A stretch of DNA of 64,000 nt, taken from assembly GCF_030247195.1 (NCBI RefSeq), contig NC_080671.1, positions 201,542,897 through 201,606,896 on the forward strand, in the 5' to 3' direction. A model generated the notes under the pieces. It ran no database searches and was not told the DNA's origin. It saw nothing but the letters and a program-made list of their open reading frames with translations. Shown here piece after piece: positions 33,901 through 46,470 of this stretch. Position numbers and translations under genes: made by a program. The DNA is from Topomyia yanbarensis. Lineage: Eukaryota; Arthropoda; Insecta; Diptera; Culicidae. Each line of letters begins with the position of its first letter. Position 1 is the stretch's first letter.

Positions 33901-35524
33901 TATTCAGTCATTTTCTGTTTTTATTTTCACTGCATCAAGAATGCTTCTCATATCCTTAACCCAAAGACTAGTAATTTATAACCTAAAATAAAAATATGAA
34001 CATTTTATGTCTTTTGTTTAAGCATGTGCATTCATGAGGATCTATCTTTAGATAAAAGTCGCTTCATGTGATGCCCTAGAAATAAAAAGGAAGCTGCGTA
34101 AAAAGAATCGCATAACTTTGAAAATTCGCATAAAAAACCGCATAACTTTGAAAATCGGCATTAAAAAAAACCGCATAACTTTGAAAATCCGCATAAAAAA
34201 ACCGCATAACTTTAAAAATCCGCATAAAAAAAGACTTCAGTGTACTAATATACCATCTTATCCCTTATGAAGCAGTGAAATGATTTTACGTAAATTGGAG
34301 TATTGGAATAATTATTATCAGAATTTGCATGACATTGAACGCAATAACTAATGTTGGGGAGACTTGACCAAGATTTTATGGGGAGGATCTCGACAATATG
34401 GAAAAAATAATTACAGTATGTTTTATGTCATTATTTTTTGTTATGTCCCCCCACGCCTTGGTCTAGTCTCCCCGTAGTGGGGAGACTTGACCAAAAAAAA
34501 ACGATGACAGAAAAACTTTTGTAACTTTTCAAAAATTAAATTAAAAATTCTGCAAAAAATCATGAAGACGCACAATAACTTTGCATATTATATCTCAATG
34601 ACTTTTGAAGGATAAAAGGCTTTTTTAGAGATTTATGCATTTTTAGCTGAAAACCTGGTCAAGTCTCCCCATGTTCCCCTACTGAGGACCTTTTTGTTTT
34701 TTTTTAACCATAAGAGCATTCGCCTCACTGCAGAACTATTTCCCGCTGCTTTTTCTGTCATTCCACAACAAATTGCTTCAATACACATAGTTCAAATACT
34801 TCTAGAAACGACAGCGTTTTTATGTGTTTGCTCCATTGCAATTACACTACTCAACTTGCAAATTATCGATTACAGTTATTTTTCAAAACAGTCAAACTAG
34901 TACGCCAATAAAAATCGGCTTTGAATTAGAATTAAATCCCAAAATAAGAGTAAATTTTAGATCAAATATACAGATTGTGTAATATAGACTTAACTAAAGT
35001 TGGTGTAAAGTAGCCCCAATTTTAGATAAAATGGACATATGGTCACCAATTACCAAACAAACTAAAATAGGGATAAAAAGTACAAGCACAAAAAATTACA
35101 TTATATTGCCGGGTTAATTTCACGTAATCTATATTCTCCTATCCAATAATTTGACTAGTATATCAAACTTTCCCAAGAGAATTTAAGTTACAATGCTTTT
35201 TGCGTATATTTTATGTTCCAGTTTTATCGCCTACTACGATTACTTGCAAGCATTTTCTTAAACCTATATCCATTTTTTATATTTGTGTAGAATCAACGAA
35301 TAATACTATGCTTTGCTTTTGTCAAAATATGACGTTGAATTTGAACTAGAACCCCGATGACGGTATTTTTGGAATGGGCTTGATATGAACAATTGGAACT
35401 TATTTTTAATCCAAGATGGCGACTTCCGGTTGAGAAATATTCACGATAACCGTAACAATATGAAAATTTAAACCTGAATTAGCCATCTTGGGTTTCAAAA
35501 TAGCTTCACATATCGATTTTCGTT

Positions 35525-35590
35525 TAAAGGGGTGTGCGCCGCTGCGCCGCCGATTTCAGGTAAAAATTGTCGGCACGCCTGCCGAAGATA
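35525..35590. repeat. Lone end of an F-type hAT-like element
   Basis: ggggtgtgcgccgctgcgccgccgatttcagg resembles the termini of element F, and no partner end was found nearby. Confidence 0.5.
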
Positions 35591-35804
35591 CCTTTATTGT
35601 TGAGGTTTAAAAAAAAATATCTAAACCAGAAGTCATTACATTACATTGTATTACAAAATGGCTCAAGACATCTATTCGCGCCATGCACTTGTCAACCCCA
35701 TTCCAAAAATACTCATATTGTTGAGGTTATAGACAATTTATGCCGGCTGTTCGGCCATCCGTGGAAGCTGTCCTTCAGTGTCAGCTTCTTTCTCCGAACA
35801 GCCT

Positions 35805-36310
35805 AGATAAGCCGTGTAGTGTCGCTAGTGGTTGTTGCAACCGGCTAAGAATTACACTACGGACTACTTGTTCCAGTGGTAAAAACCTACCAAACAGTGA
35901 ACCCCAATTCCATAGTGTAATGCGACCCGTGCTATGGGTAAATTTTTTGAAGGGGTTTAAAATATTCTCAATGGCGAACGGAGCCTGGGAAGAGCTGGGC
36001 GAACTCCCCAGTATGCTGCATTGCGCAGCGAAACGTTCACTTTAAGCACCGAAGTTTTTTCGCCGATGATCCGCTTAATTTTGCCGAACTTTTGTTGGCT
36101 GGGGGTTTGCTGAGACTCTCGGCTGATAGTAGTTCGGTGAGGTTTTGCTGGATTTCGATTATCAAATTTTGATGTGTACAGAAGAACCTGCCCAGAGGCC
36201 GTGTGGTATCCGGCCAAGAATTGAGCCACTGGGTTCCTGCTCCCATGTCGTAAGAGGCGACTGAAAGTAGGAGACCCTAAGTTAAGGTGTAGTTCCGTGC
36301 CGAGGACATG
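35805..36310 (+). repeat. LINE 5'-region-like dispersed repeat
   Basis: GC-richer block with gttgcaaccggctaagaat, caccgaagttttttcgcc, gggttcctgctcccatg and gtcgtaagaggcgactg. It resembles 5' untranslated regions of mosquito LINEs as I remember them. No ORF was matched. Confidence 0.3.
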
Positions 36311-36518
36311 ATGACTGGAGGGTCTAAATATTGGCTTAATTTCTGTTCTTCTGAAAGCTTTGGAACGGATAATCGATCGAAGCGACGTGGGATATCTGCA
36401 TATATCTCGGGTTGGATAAACTCAATGCTTAGTAACCGCATTCTTTGCTCGTCACTGCAACAGGCTGAGATACAGAAGATGAGTATTTGCGGTTTTACTC
36501 AATGTGGTGTTCTGGTTG

Positions 36519-36636
36519 CCGTAATCGGGGAGGGGGGATAGAGAAATTTGTAACAATTTGTTACATGGAGGAGAGGGTGTAATTTTCGAGCACTGTTTGC
36601 GTTACGTAAGTTATGAATGGTCCCCAAGTAGTACTA
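36519..36636. mobile_element. Fragment of the GGGACCATTCATAA MITE
   Basis: aatttgtaacaatttgttac, a G-rich strand and the end gcgttacgtaagttatgaat then ggtcc match the complete copy at 49602-49848. Confidence 0.65.
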
Positions 36637-37864
36637 CCAGCGATCAAGCAAGTGTCAATTTAGTTGTATGCACGCTTGTGATCCGTAAGCTCATAGACAA
36701 GAAAGAACATTTAAATGCGAATCCCAATATATTAACGGTATGGTCAAGAACAACTTTTCGAAAGAAAGTGGATTAACAAATCTACAAAATACAACTCTCT
36801 GCCTCTCATAAGATCTAACTCGTACACTTTTTTTTTATCTTTACGTATTGTATATATGTAAAAAATAACCACGGCTCAGTTACACCAGTGCACCGAGCCG
36901 TGTTGCGATTATCACATCGATGTAATTAAATGTCATGGCCCCAAAATATGCAAAAGCGGAATTTACACAATCTTTCTCTTCTGCTATGAGCCAGCATTAG
37001 TTCCAAAACGGCTGTGGTAGAGTTGGGACAGGGGAAGTTTTATGCACAAACCTGTGTGTAAGTGCTTCCGAGAGCGGCAGTGAATTGTGTGTGTCTTCCT
37101 AAAACCATTTAATATTTGTTGTGCCAAAGCTCTAAAATCGGTTTCAGAGTCCTTCAGTAGGTTGGTTCGATCCCCATGCCGTGAGCGCAACGGCCGATGT
37201 CATAAAAGATTAAAGCATGTGGAAGCGGCAGCAACGATGCAAAGGGACTTTCCTCCTATTTCAACACATTCTTTCCACAGATACAGACATTTCACGATCC
37301 AACAGCAAACCCAACAACCGACACAGGAGTGAGGTACTGATTCGAATAGAAAGAGAGCGGGAAAAGGTAGGTAGTCCCATTTTCAATATGATAGGTTATG
37401 AAATGCTTTCACTCGGTTCTGGCCTGGCCTGGTCTGGCCTCTCGGTGCTCGAACTCTTTGACCCGAGCCCATAAAGGACTTTTTATTAAACGATAAAATT
37501 CTTTCTTTATCAAAACTTACGATTATGAATATGTTGTTCGTAATGGCTTTTATGGATGTTAAAGCTATTATGAGAGTGTAAATATTTCGAGTATAATGTA
37601 GATATGGTTTATGGGAAAAATGAAAAGTGTTGCTGGTACGCTTTTACTTCCTACACGTGATAATGCGACTTGAATAAAACGAGCGAAGTGTAACATTATA
37701 AGAATGGTTCAATCCCAATGAAATTTTGATTGCATAGCAGAACAATTTTTGCAAATGTTTTAACCCTTTTTACGATACGGATTTAGATATAATCATTTCA
37801 AACAAGGGCTGGTAATGAAAACAGGACATGTTTATTAACTTATTACCTTTCTGTAGTAGAAAGG
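36637..37864. other. Unassigned; one LINE-tail-like hairpin
   Basis: A T-run at 36829-36837 is followed by a stem CACGGCTC/GAGCCGTG (36870-36877, 36895-36902), recalling minus-strand LINE tails. 36975-37480 is GC-richer with open frames of no known family. Confidence 0.35.
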
Positions 37865-38135
37865 TAAAGAAACCGCTCCAATTCTGAAGATTCTTCCATG
37901 GGATTGTACACTAATCAACTTTGCCAGACGAATTAAGTGACCCTCAGAAGTAATACCGAGAGGTAGTCCCTGGGGGGGAACGATGGCGGAGCCCAATGGA
38001 GTTTAGTCGGTATTAATGGAAGCGTCACTATTAGAGCCCGACACGCCCCCAGTACACCCCGTGTGGTAGCATGGTATCTACTAATAGCACATGTACTGGG
38101 CTAGTACGTAAATGTATTCTCCATTGTAAAAAAAA
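37865..38135 (+). repeat. LINE 3' end with short poly(A)
   Basis: The stretch gtaataccgagaggtagtcc to ggtagcatggtatctactaa ends ccattgtaaaaaaaa. It looks like a 5'-truncated LINE 3' UTR, and no duplication was identified. Confidence 0.45.
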
Positions 38136-39165
38136 CCAACTTAATCCACCTAGCAGTGAGATGAGACATTTCTTACACATGCCACTGTTGGATCGTTCAT
38201 TAGTTCGCAGAACTCGTTCATTAATTTGCAGTTTCTAGCCCTGCAAAAAAAACTATAAAATAAAAAGTTGTTCTGGAGCCCCCGACAGAATATTTTAATT
38301 TTACTTTCAAATGAAAGGGAAAAGCGCATTCTATCACATGCTGAAGTTTTAGCGATGCCGATTTTTTTCGAATAAAATTTTTCTACCAAACACACCGTGA
38401 CAGTCATTTGGCACGAAAAAAATATTTTCAGTTACGCAGAGCCACATATACGAGTGTTCCAAGAGTAGACGTCCAAGCATTTTCACGTCGAGGAGCGCCG
38501 TAGCGAACAGGATAACTCTTGATAAAATTGTCTGGCACAGCAAATTCAATAAGTTTTGTAAAGCTTAGATCGGTTGGTGCAACGCCCACCTCCTCCTTGG
38601 CAGAAGGCAGAGGATTCTTCACATTTCCTTTCGATCATGTCCATATGAGCCTTCCTAGTCCTAGTTTTCCGTTCTAAGTTTATAACTAATTCGCTCTAGA
38701 ATACCTATCCGTTTTTTCAATTTAATTTGCTTTCGTTTCTCTTAGTCTTAAATTTGCCGAAAATGACCAACAAAATCGGTACAGTAGTACTTTGCAGCAA
38801 TTAAAACATAATAACATATTGGAAAACGTTTGTTCAATAAGCTTTTGCAATATTGTATAGAGAAAATGCTGGAAATTCCTGTAATTTGTAAATCCGCAAC
38901 ATATAAGCCTTTTAGTATACTAATAAATTTAGGGTACCTTTTTAACATAAACTATCGCACGAATGGTAGTAGGTTCGCTAAATCTTGGAAGAAATCGATA
39001 AAATAATTCCTTGAGAACTACTAAAGAACTATAAATTTGGTGTAGTTGGATGCAATTGAAAAAATGTCCTCAGAAAACGGGATGTACCCATTAATGTGGA
39101 ACACAGTGAATAATAAATGGAGTAATGACACGTTTTAGTAGCCCCCGGTGTATTTTAATCTTTTT
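38136..39165. other. Unassigned spacer
   Basis: It begins with ccacctagcagtgagatgag, a fragment of the repeat seen at 19445 and 43970. Otherwise only chance frames are seen. Confidence 0.4.
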
Positions 39166-39288
39166 TTAACCCTCCGGAAGTCGCGCATATGGCCCACTGA
39201 ACGAGCAGCCGCTGATGCCTTAAGACGATTTCGGTAGTTTTCCAGAGCAGCGTGCACTCAGTGCAACAGCGCGACTGCCGGAAGGTTA
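39166..39288. mobile_element. TTAA-flanked MITE, 123 bp
   Basis: TTAA at 39166-39169 and 39285-39288 bound ends CCCTCCGGAAGTCGCGC and the complement of CCTTCCGGCAGTCGCGC. The TTAA target suggests piggyBac-type movement (inference). Confidence 0.78.
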
Positions 39289-39394
39289 ATGGGGATATGG
39301 ACTAAATCGGGAAATATTTCTTTCTTTCTTTAGAATAAACCGAATCTGTCAAAATATTCTTCTTTAGTCCCTGTAGTGGCATAACTATTTCTGA

Positions 39395-40750
39395 TTATTT
39401 AACAAAAATTCCCTTAAAGGGGCCTTCCAGCGTAAAATTTAATGTACCTAACGACAACGGTTCTCGTACGGTGGCAGATTTAACGGATCGTTCCAATGCA
39501 ATTGACGTAACGCATATCGTACGGAATTTGGGCTGAACTGCTTCAGCCATCCACGTGGTTTGATAAGGGCACCTGCTGACGTTTGCAAATTCCAACTGCG
39601 GGCGCATCAGTGCGCAATAAATAGCCTTAAAATATCCCGAAATTCACTGGAAAATTTGAAAACAAATCCCAGCAATAGATTGGTTTTGTCGATGGCTGCT
39701 GAGACGGGATGAGTATGCGGTAGCTTTTCATCAATAATGACTCCTTGATCCTTCACGTGGTCAACGCGTTGTAGCTGAGTTCCTGCGATGTTATAGTTGA
39801 AGGTAAGCATTCTTCTCGTGCGATAATAGCTAATGACAAAACGTTTTGCAACACATGTTTCTTACACACCAGCTATAAAAGGTGTCGATAAGATGCTGTA
39901 ACTCATGGAAATCGGTTTCATACCGTATAATAAGAAAAAAATTAAGTCGTCGGCAAAAAACAGCTTTCCTCCACGCCTTAGAATGAAAACCGCATTGTTC
40001 ACGAACAGTGAAAAAGGTAGCGTACTACCTTGAGGAACTCCGGAAGTGTTGAAAAAGGATTCGGAAACAATACCGCCAATTTCAACAACTTCACAACTTC
40101 ATGGTGTACAAGGTAGGATCGAAGACAATGGCAGAATCTTGTAAAACACCCTAGCTTATCGAGCTTTGTTATCAGTATCTCATGATTACCACCCAGATTA
40201 CCACTATCAAAATCCGCCTTTAGATCTGTGTCAATGGTATTCATCTGCAATTTCCTGAACATTTGTTTCGTGCAAGCTGACGAGATTCGTCTCGACCGAA
40301 CTTCAGGGGAAAAATCCGTGCTGAGATGTACTGATGTAGTGTCGACAAGCAGAAAACAACACTTCGTTGATGATTGATTCAAACACTTTAGATTCGACTC
40401 CTATTGAAGTGACTCCGCGGTAATTTTCAATGTTGCATTTGTCACCCTTCTTGAACACCGGAAACATTACTGAGCATTTCCAATCCTCAGGAATCGTTTG
40501 CTGCTGAAGCAACAGATTAAAAATATATGAAAGTGGGGTTACTAGAAGATGCTAACATTTCTTCAATGTAGCTGGAAGTATAGCACTGAGGCCGGGTGAA
40601 TAAGATCGTTTGCATTTCTTGATTGCAGATATAAGCATTTGTTCAGAGACACTAAATACATCTATATCTACATAAGCATACATAAGCAGGAATGCATTTT
40701 CGAGCTCAATTGCAGAGTCAGTTGAAAAAACACTCGAGAATTTGATCAAT
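39395..40750 (-). pseudogene. LINE ORF2 reverse-transcriptase fragment (Jockey/CR1-like)
   Basis: Read right to left with several frameshifts. A pre-RT linker (KKCKRSYSPGLSAILP) comes first, then IPEDWKCSVMFPVFKKGDKC and NIENYRGVTSI (fingers), QHGFF, TDLKADFDS, SGVPQGSTL (about 40020-40050) and the catalytic box LFFADDLIFF (FADD at 39947-39958). The thumb has VDHVKDQGVIID and RPQLEFANV. This order is that of non-LTR reverse transcriptases. It copies LINE RNA at nicked DNA, but this copy is too broken to work. It is related to, but opposite in strand from, the fragment at 46718-49208. The endonuclease part is missing. Confidence 0.85.
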
Positions 40751-41515
40751 TTAATATACGCTCTAAATCTGAATTTATAGCAAAAAAACTAAAGAAGAAA
40801 TTACCTTTCCAGCGGTGCGCTATGTTCTGTGCTAATGTTAAAAATACTGTGTGGTTTTGAGGCAACATTATGAAAGCAATAATATTTTTTTATTTTTTTT
40901 ATGAAAATATGAAAATTATTCAACATTTTCATTAAGAAGTGTCTTTGCTTTAATTAAAATTTAGAGAGAACATAATGCAAATAAAATGTAACTATTACTC
41001 CAATAATTGACGAACTTTTGAAATAAAAGTCTAAACTTTAAATCTGAAAATCGTCTCAAAGTATTGAATCTCGTTGATCACTTTCTTCAATTTTCTTCGA
41101 TTCAAGTAGACGCAACTGTTTGCATTTTCAAACCAAGTACTGGTACCCACAGATTGAAAACGTTCAAATTGTTCGATATTTCATTTCGGTTTACTATAAA
41201 AATAAAATTAATTTGTTGTAAATTTTATTTCGTTATTTTCAAGGTAACTTTCATCAGCAAAATATTCGTATCAAAATGAAAATAACGCTCGAAATGTTGT
41301 GTAAATTGCATACCTGCAAGCAGTTTCGTGGCCAACAAAATTGTCTAAAAAGATAAAACTGACTTTTATCGAACTTTATCAGGAAAGTCGTCGAAATTAA
41401 ATAATTCGCTCTAAAAATCTCGTAAATCGATTTATATTCAAGAGATTGTTTGAACAGGATGAAACGATGCAGGAGAGTTGCGTAATTTTCATTTTAAAAT
41501 TGTATTCATAAAAGG
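40751..41515. other. Unassigned AT-rich spacer
   Basis: No gene or repeat was recognised. Confidence 0.45.
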
Positions 41516-41517
41516 TA

Positions 41518-42464
41518 GGGGAGCCCGGGGCTAGTTGGCGGTTGCGGTAAGTTGGCGGAAGCCCTTTTTCTCCGTTACTATTAGACATAAAGCGTTGCCT
41601 CTCGTTGTGTACCTCCAGTAATGTGAAACACATTATCCGATGTGTTTTTGTTGCAAAACATTTTTTTTGTTGAAATTGTGCGCGATATTGTGTTTTCGAG
41701 CATATCAAGTAAATTTTCTAAATTTTAAATACTTTGCGGTACTTAGGGTGATTTACAATCTATTTCCCGAATGATTATATTTTTCGATAGCGCGTGAAAA
41801 GAGCTTTCAGTATCCGTATAGATATTACATCTATCCAGAAACAAAAGCTATTTTTTAAATAGTTTTCAATAAAATATGCGGTTGGGGTAAGTTGGTGGTG
41901 TTGCACGCGGGGCAAGTTGGCGGTACTATTTACAGTGTAAAAAAGCCATCAAAAAATTTTATTTCTGGAATTCATTCCAAAGTAAGAAAATCTTTTTCTT
42001 GTGTATCTCGCCAATGTAGGAGACATTTATTCCGGCCAATTGCACGAAAAATTTCGAAAATTTGCTTTTGAATTGGGAGTAAGCGTCAAAGTCAAAATGC
42101 CGGGGTATTGAAACTGAAATATAATAGCAAATGTCGGTTAATATACAGTTTTCTCGAAAAGACATTCAGCACGTTCCAAAAGCACCCTTGAGGTAATTGA
42201 ATCTCCATTTAATTGCTTAGTATTTGGCATATCCTACCATACCGCCAACTTACCCCGGGGCCGGGATAAGTTGGCGGATTTTCCGCGTCACATATTTTTG
42301 TCTCTAAAAAAGGAGAAATTGCATCAAACATCAACATCAAAATCAGGGATGTTGCAAACAGTCGGCTCTTTCAAGCCGCAATGTTCTATTTTGCAAGATC
42401 TACCTACATCAAAGCGGTAAAAATTGAAAACTGAAAACACCGCCAACTAGCCCCGGTCTCCCCT
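41518..42464 (+). mobile_element. TA element I1, signature GGGGTAAGTTGGCGG
   Basis: TA at 41516-41517 and 42465-42466 flank ends GGGGAGCCCGGGGCTAGTTG and the complement of GGGGAGACCGGGGCTAGTTG. The signature recurs forward near 41547, 41884, 41911 and 42262 and reverse near 42242. No transposase frame is seen. An inverted relative lies at 45516-46378. Confidence 0.85.
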
Positions 42465-42506
42465 ACATTAAATGACGAAATAATCGTTGCCGATAGATAT
42501 TGAATA

Positions 42507-42580
42507 TAGGGGAAAGAGGGTAACAGTGGAACTATGAAACAATACGATTTCATAGTTCCACTGTTACCCTCTTTCCCCTA
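42507..42580. mobile_element. Minimal perfect foldback of the TAGGG type
   Basis: Two exactly complementary 34-nt arms (42506-42539 and 42548-42581) surround an 8-nt loop. The ends read TAGGGGAAAGAGGGTAACAG, the same head as the larger TA elements. Confidence 0.8.
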
Positions 42581-42581
42581 T

Positions 42582-44013
42582 TTAGAATAATGTAAATTTT
42601 TTATTCTATGATTGAGAGGGAATCGTCTTATCGTAGGTTGTTGAAAAAAGTCTCATTTGATTAGACTTGCCCCGGTGATCACAGATACTTCGTTTTACTG
42701 TTCCTGAAGAGCGCATACACATTGATGTTGATTGATGGAAATCTAACAACAGAGAGAATTCCAGATATACAAAATGACCACACGATCGTCACTGTCAATA
42801 ACATTCCAATGTTGTGCACGACGTACAAATTAGGTCTTACAAATGATCCTGATCAAATTACTATGGAAGCAAAAGATGATAAAACACCGAAATTGGGATG
42901 CTAGATGCGCCATGTTTGGTGAAAATGACATTGTTGAACCCTTTCCCAAGAATTATAAGCTATATATTGTGATTAACTAAGCTTGTGGTAATCCCTCGAT
43001 CAATGTTGAAATTACGGAAAAGTGGACTAAAAATTACCATTGACAATGGTTGGAGTACTTCGTATTCGGAAAGGAAAGCATTTTTAAAATATTGTATCCC
43101 AAACACGCGAGAAGGAAGGAATAATTATCCACGGGCAAATACTTGAAGCAATTTCCTGGTTTTTCTTTCAAAAGTTAGCAGAAAAAGATGACTTTCAAGT
43201 TGATTCACACTTGAGAAATAACGTTTCCAATGGTACTGCGAGGCAAATAACTTCTTAAGCATAAAATTAATCTAAGAAACGATACATGTGTTTTTTTACA
43301 TCTTTTTTAAAACGAAACAGATAAACGCGATACTTTTATTTTTAATTTGCAATATGTGCAATGCAACATTTATAATGAGAAAAGAGCAATTGAATTTTAT
43401 ATTGATAATTTCTCTCCGAGTCGGAGGTTTCAGTTTTACTTGGAGCACTGGTACACGTTGGTTCTCCATTACCAAAGTACCAAGCAATTTTTTAACAGAG
43501 GATCATCACGCATCGAATATAGTATTAAACCTTAGATCCATTGTGAGATTTTGCACTGGTAATACAAAAAGATTCGTATACTAATTTCACATTGGCCGAA
43601 ATAAATACTGTGGGGCAGTCATTTAATTTAATATCGGATTATATTAATATCACTATTCAACGTCAAGGATGGAAACGTGTTCTATTTCCAGATGAAGCTG
43701 CTTTTTTAAGAAGGAATAGACCATTTGTCGTCCCGAAAGAAAATGCGTTTCTTGATTTTGTGTCTTCGATTTTTTCAAAACAGGACATGTGTTAAGCACA
43801 TAACTTTAAAAAAAACGATTTGGTCATGCGATTTGCACATTTTATATTGTTATTCCTCACTTATCAATCTTTCGTGATTTTCTGAGAAATCGAGGGGTCC
43901 GAATTACCCCCACGGTTTTAATAGCTCTGCCCCCTATGAATATACAGATCATCAAACAATCCACCTAGTAGTGAGACAATAGCTTTCTCATATAATACAT
44001 AGTCATAGTGAGG
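42582..44013. other. Unassigned, no gene recognised
   Basis: Several 60-100-codon frames occur (for example at 42722-42904, 43288-43584 and 43592-43795) but none matches a family I know. At 43970-44005 ccacctagtagtgagac is a dispersed repeat trace. Confidence 0.35.
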
Positions 44014-46470
44014 GTTTTTCGCGGTAATTACCGCCATTACCGGTAATTTGCAGTAATTACCGCAACCGCGCGGTATTTAGCGCACCCGCACCGCAAAATC
44101 TGCGGTGCGGTACGACACTTTTTCCCGCAGATGCGGCGCGGGAAAGAACTTTTACCGCGCGGTTCTACCGCAACCGCACCGCAAAAAGGACGCAACTAGA
44201 TTTATTTTCTTAGCAAATGCTTAGAAATGGCATTGTTAGGAAAACCCCTCTGTCAGAACGTTCAAGTTTTACTTTTCACCCTACAATAGAGAAACATAAA
44301 CAAACTTTGAATTGGCATAATGTCCATTGATTTGCTAATGATTGGAGAAGAAATCGAAATATAATAAATATTCGACTTATCGCTACTTGATTTCTCACAT
44401 TTTGGTTATTCTAAATTGATAAACAGACTGCTATCACCAAAAAAAATCTAGCTGTGTCCGAAATAATTGTCCGACATATTTTAGACACTAGTTATTTTAT
44501 ACTTCTAAGTAATACTTCACAAACTAACCATTTCAAATACATAAAATGCAAGATCCAAATAGAGACAAAATTATTAGATCATTTCAAAACTTTGTACTCT
44601 TAAATCCAATTTAAAAGTGCATCGCTTCTCCCGATTCCTGTTGGAAATCGTGGAATTATGATTCGTTTTCGATATCAATTTTTCAATTGTGAATTTTTAT
44701 TAATTTAAAGGAATTAGAGATGAACTAATTATGCTGGGACTAAAACACAACCCAAAAAATATAATTATCTTCACCAAACCAAACGAATTCGGAGTAATTG
44801 GCAGTAAATGAGACATTTGTATGAAAAGCGTCCAAAATAAGGAGGGGTCCAAATTAGGCTGATTATTCTATCATTCGTTCATCAACATCGTATTTCTATC
44901 TTCTTTGATTGCTGTGTAAATTCAATGTGAATTTTTCTGCAGTCAATTTTATTGGACTTCTCAAAAAGTATGCTACATAACTTTTTTCGCGTACATCCAT
45001 TCAATATTTAATTTCCTACCAAATTAAGTGGTAATATTTTTCAGTTAAGACTATTTTTTAGCTTTTTTGAAGTAAAGCTATTAAAAGTTAGTGTTTTTAT
45101 AGTGTAGGGTATTGCATTTTTTGTAATTCTCAAAGCCCCCCTTCATATTATGACATGTGTGAAAGTTAGTTCACATGCCAAATACCACATAGTTTGACTC
45201 CCGTCCACTTCAATTGAAATTTTTGTCATTGGCTCTTTTGGAAAATATTAGAGGAAAATACATTAAATGCTTGAGCTTTCGAACTAGCCTTTAGAAAATT
45301 ACAGTTCATACATTTTTAAAGGTAGCAATCTTAGTATTTGAATGAGAATACATCTGTTTCTTGAAAAATTCGGAAGTTAGATTTTTGAGATATTTTGTCC
45401 ATAAAACCCCCTATTTTCAATAACATTTCTGCTGTATGCTACAAATCATACATTTTTTACAGTTTTTCTAATGTTTGTACCGGTTGAGATCGGACTCCTG
45501 ATCAGATGTAATGTAGGGGAGACCGGGGCTAGTTGGCGGTGTTTTCAGTTTTCATTTTTTACCCCTTTGATTTTGGTAGATCTTGCAAATTAGAACACGT
45601 TGCATGAAAGGGTAGACTGTTGGCAACATCTATGAATTTTATTAAAATGTTTGATGCGTTGTCTTCATTACTAGAGACAAATATATGTGACAAGGAAAAG
45701 CCACCAACTTACGCCAGCCTTGGTGTAAGTTGGCGGTATGTATGGGATGAGTTGGCGGACTGCCAGAAAATAAGCTATCTAATGGAAATACAATTACATA
45801 AGTGGTCCATATGAAATGTGCCGATTGTCTTTTCAATAAAACTGTATAGTATTCGACACTTTTCATTATATTTCAGTCGCAATACCCCGTCATTTTGACT
45901 TCGACGCATCATTGACGAGAGACACAAGAAAAAACTTCTCTTACTTTCGAGTGAATTCCAGAAATAAAAATATATGATGACTATTTTTGCACTATAAATA
46001 GTACCGCCAACTTGCCCCAACCGCATATTTTATAAAAAAGGAAATTACTTTTGGGTATGAATAAGTATAATATCTATACGGATGTTGAAAGCTCTTTTTT
46101 CACACTATCGAAAAATATTGTCGTTCAGGGAATAGATTGAGAACCACCTTAAATAACACAAAATGTTTAAAATTAAGAAAATTTACAAAGTATGCTCAAA
46201 AACACAATATCTCCCACATCTTCTACAAAACATAATGTTTCGCAACAAAAACATATTGGATAATGCGTTTCATATTACTTGAGGTACACAACGAGAGACA
46301 GCACTTTATGTCTAATAGAAACGGAGAAAAGGGGGTTCCGCCAACTTACCCCAACTGCCAACTAGCCCCGGTCTCCGCTACAGAGCAATTTTTTTGCATA
46401 TTGATGAAATACAATATGTTTTTATTTCACTATATTGGAATATATGCGCTACTATATAGAAGCACTGGTA
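44014..46470. mobile_element. hAT-like element G2, reversed relative of G1, split by I2
   Basis: The left end (agggtttttcgcgg, then accgcaaccgcgcggtattt and ctgcggtgcgg) matches the right end of G1 reversed. The interior matches 17390-17880 reversed (for example gtaccggttgagatc). After I2 the words gatgaaatac and gcactggt suggest it continues to about 46470, where a right end is lost. Confidence 0.65.
45516..46378 (-). mobile_element. TA element I2, inverted relative of I1
   Basis: TA at 45514-45515 and 46379-46380 flank ends GGGGAGACCGGGGCTAGTTG and a near-complement. acacaacgagagacagc and tgtctaatagaaacgg match I1 in reverse. It is inserted in G2. Confidence 0.83.

Larger units (their letters stand above)
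32416..34242. mobile_element. TA element D (pogo-like), signature CCGCATAA, nested in C2
   Basis: TA at 32414-32415 and 34243-34244 flank ends CACTGAAGTTTTTTTTTATG and its near-complement. ccgcataa words with aactttgaaaat linkers repeat at 32445-32575 and 34090-34235. The interior holds a GC-rich tandem repeat and a worn tail of the 21191 repeat. The ends match those of element E. Confidence 0.8.
32163..34679. mobile_element. TA element C2, nested in O
   Basis: TA at 32161-32162 and 34680-34681 flank it. Ends GGGTAACATGGGAAGATTTG and the complement of GGGGAACATGGGGAGACTTG match element C1. Between two ggggag words near 34385 it lacks the middle of C1, so an internal deletion joined two signature copies. 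Confidence 0.8.
31553..35363. mobile_element. TA element O, ~1.3 kb plus nested elements
   Basis: TA at 31551-31552 and 35364-35365 flank exact inverted ends CCGTCATCG/CGATGACGG. The signature gggctactttacgcc is near 31565 and 31757, with its reverse near 35000. It contains element C2. Confidence 0.78.
30884..35530. repeat. Minisatellite, ~115-bp unit, four units, split by insertions
   Basis: Units start with ggttgag at 30884, 31000, 31114 and 35428 and include ccaagatggcgacttcc and gataaccctaacaatatg. The third unit is cut by element M (at 31124) and element O (at 31551). Removing both rejoins it (aatattcacgataac, gggtatttttgg). A reversed piece lies at about 35680-35735. Confidence 0.8.
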
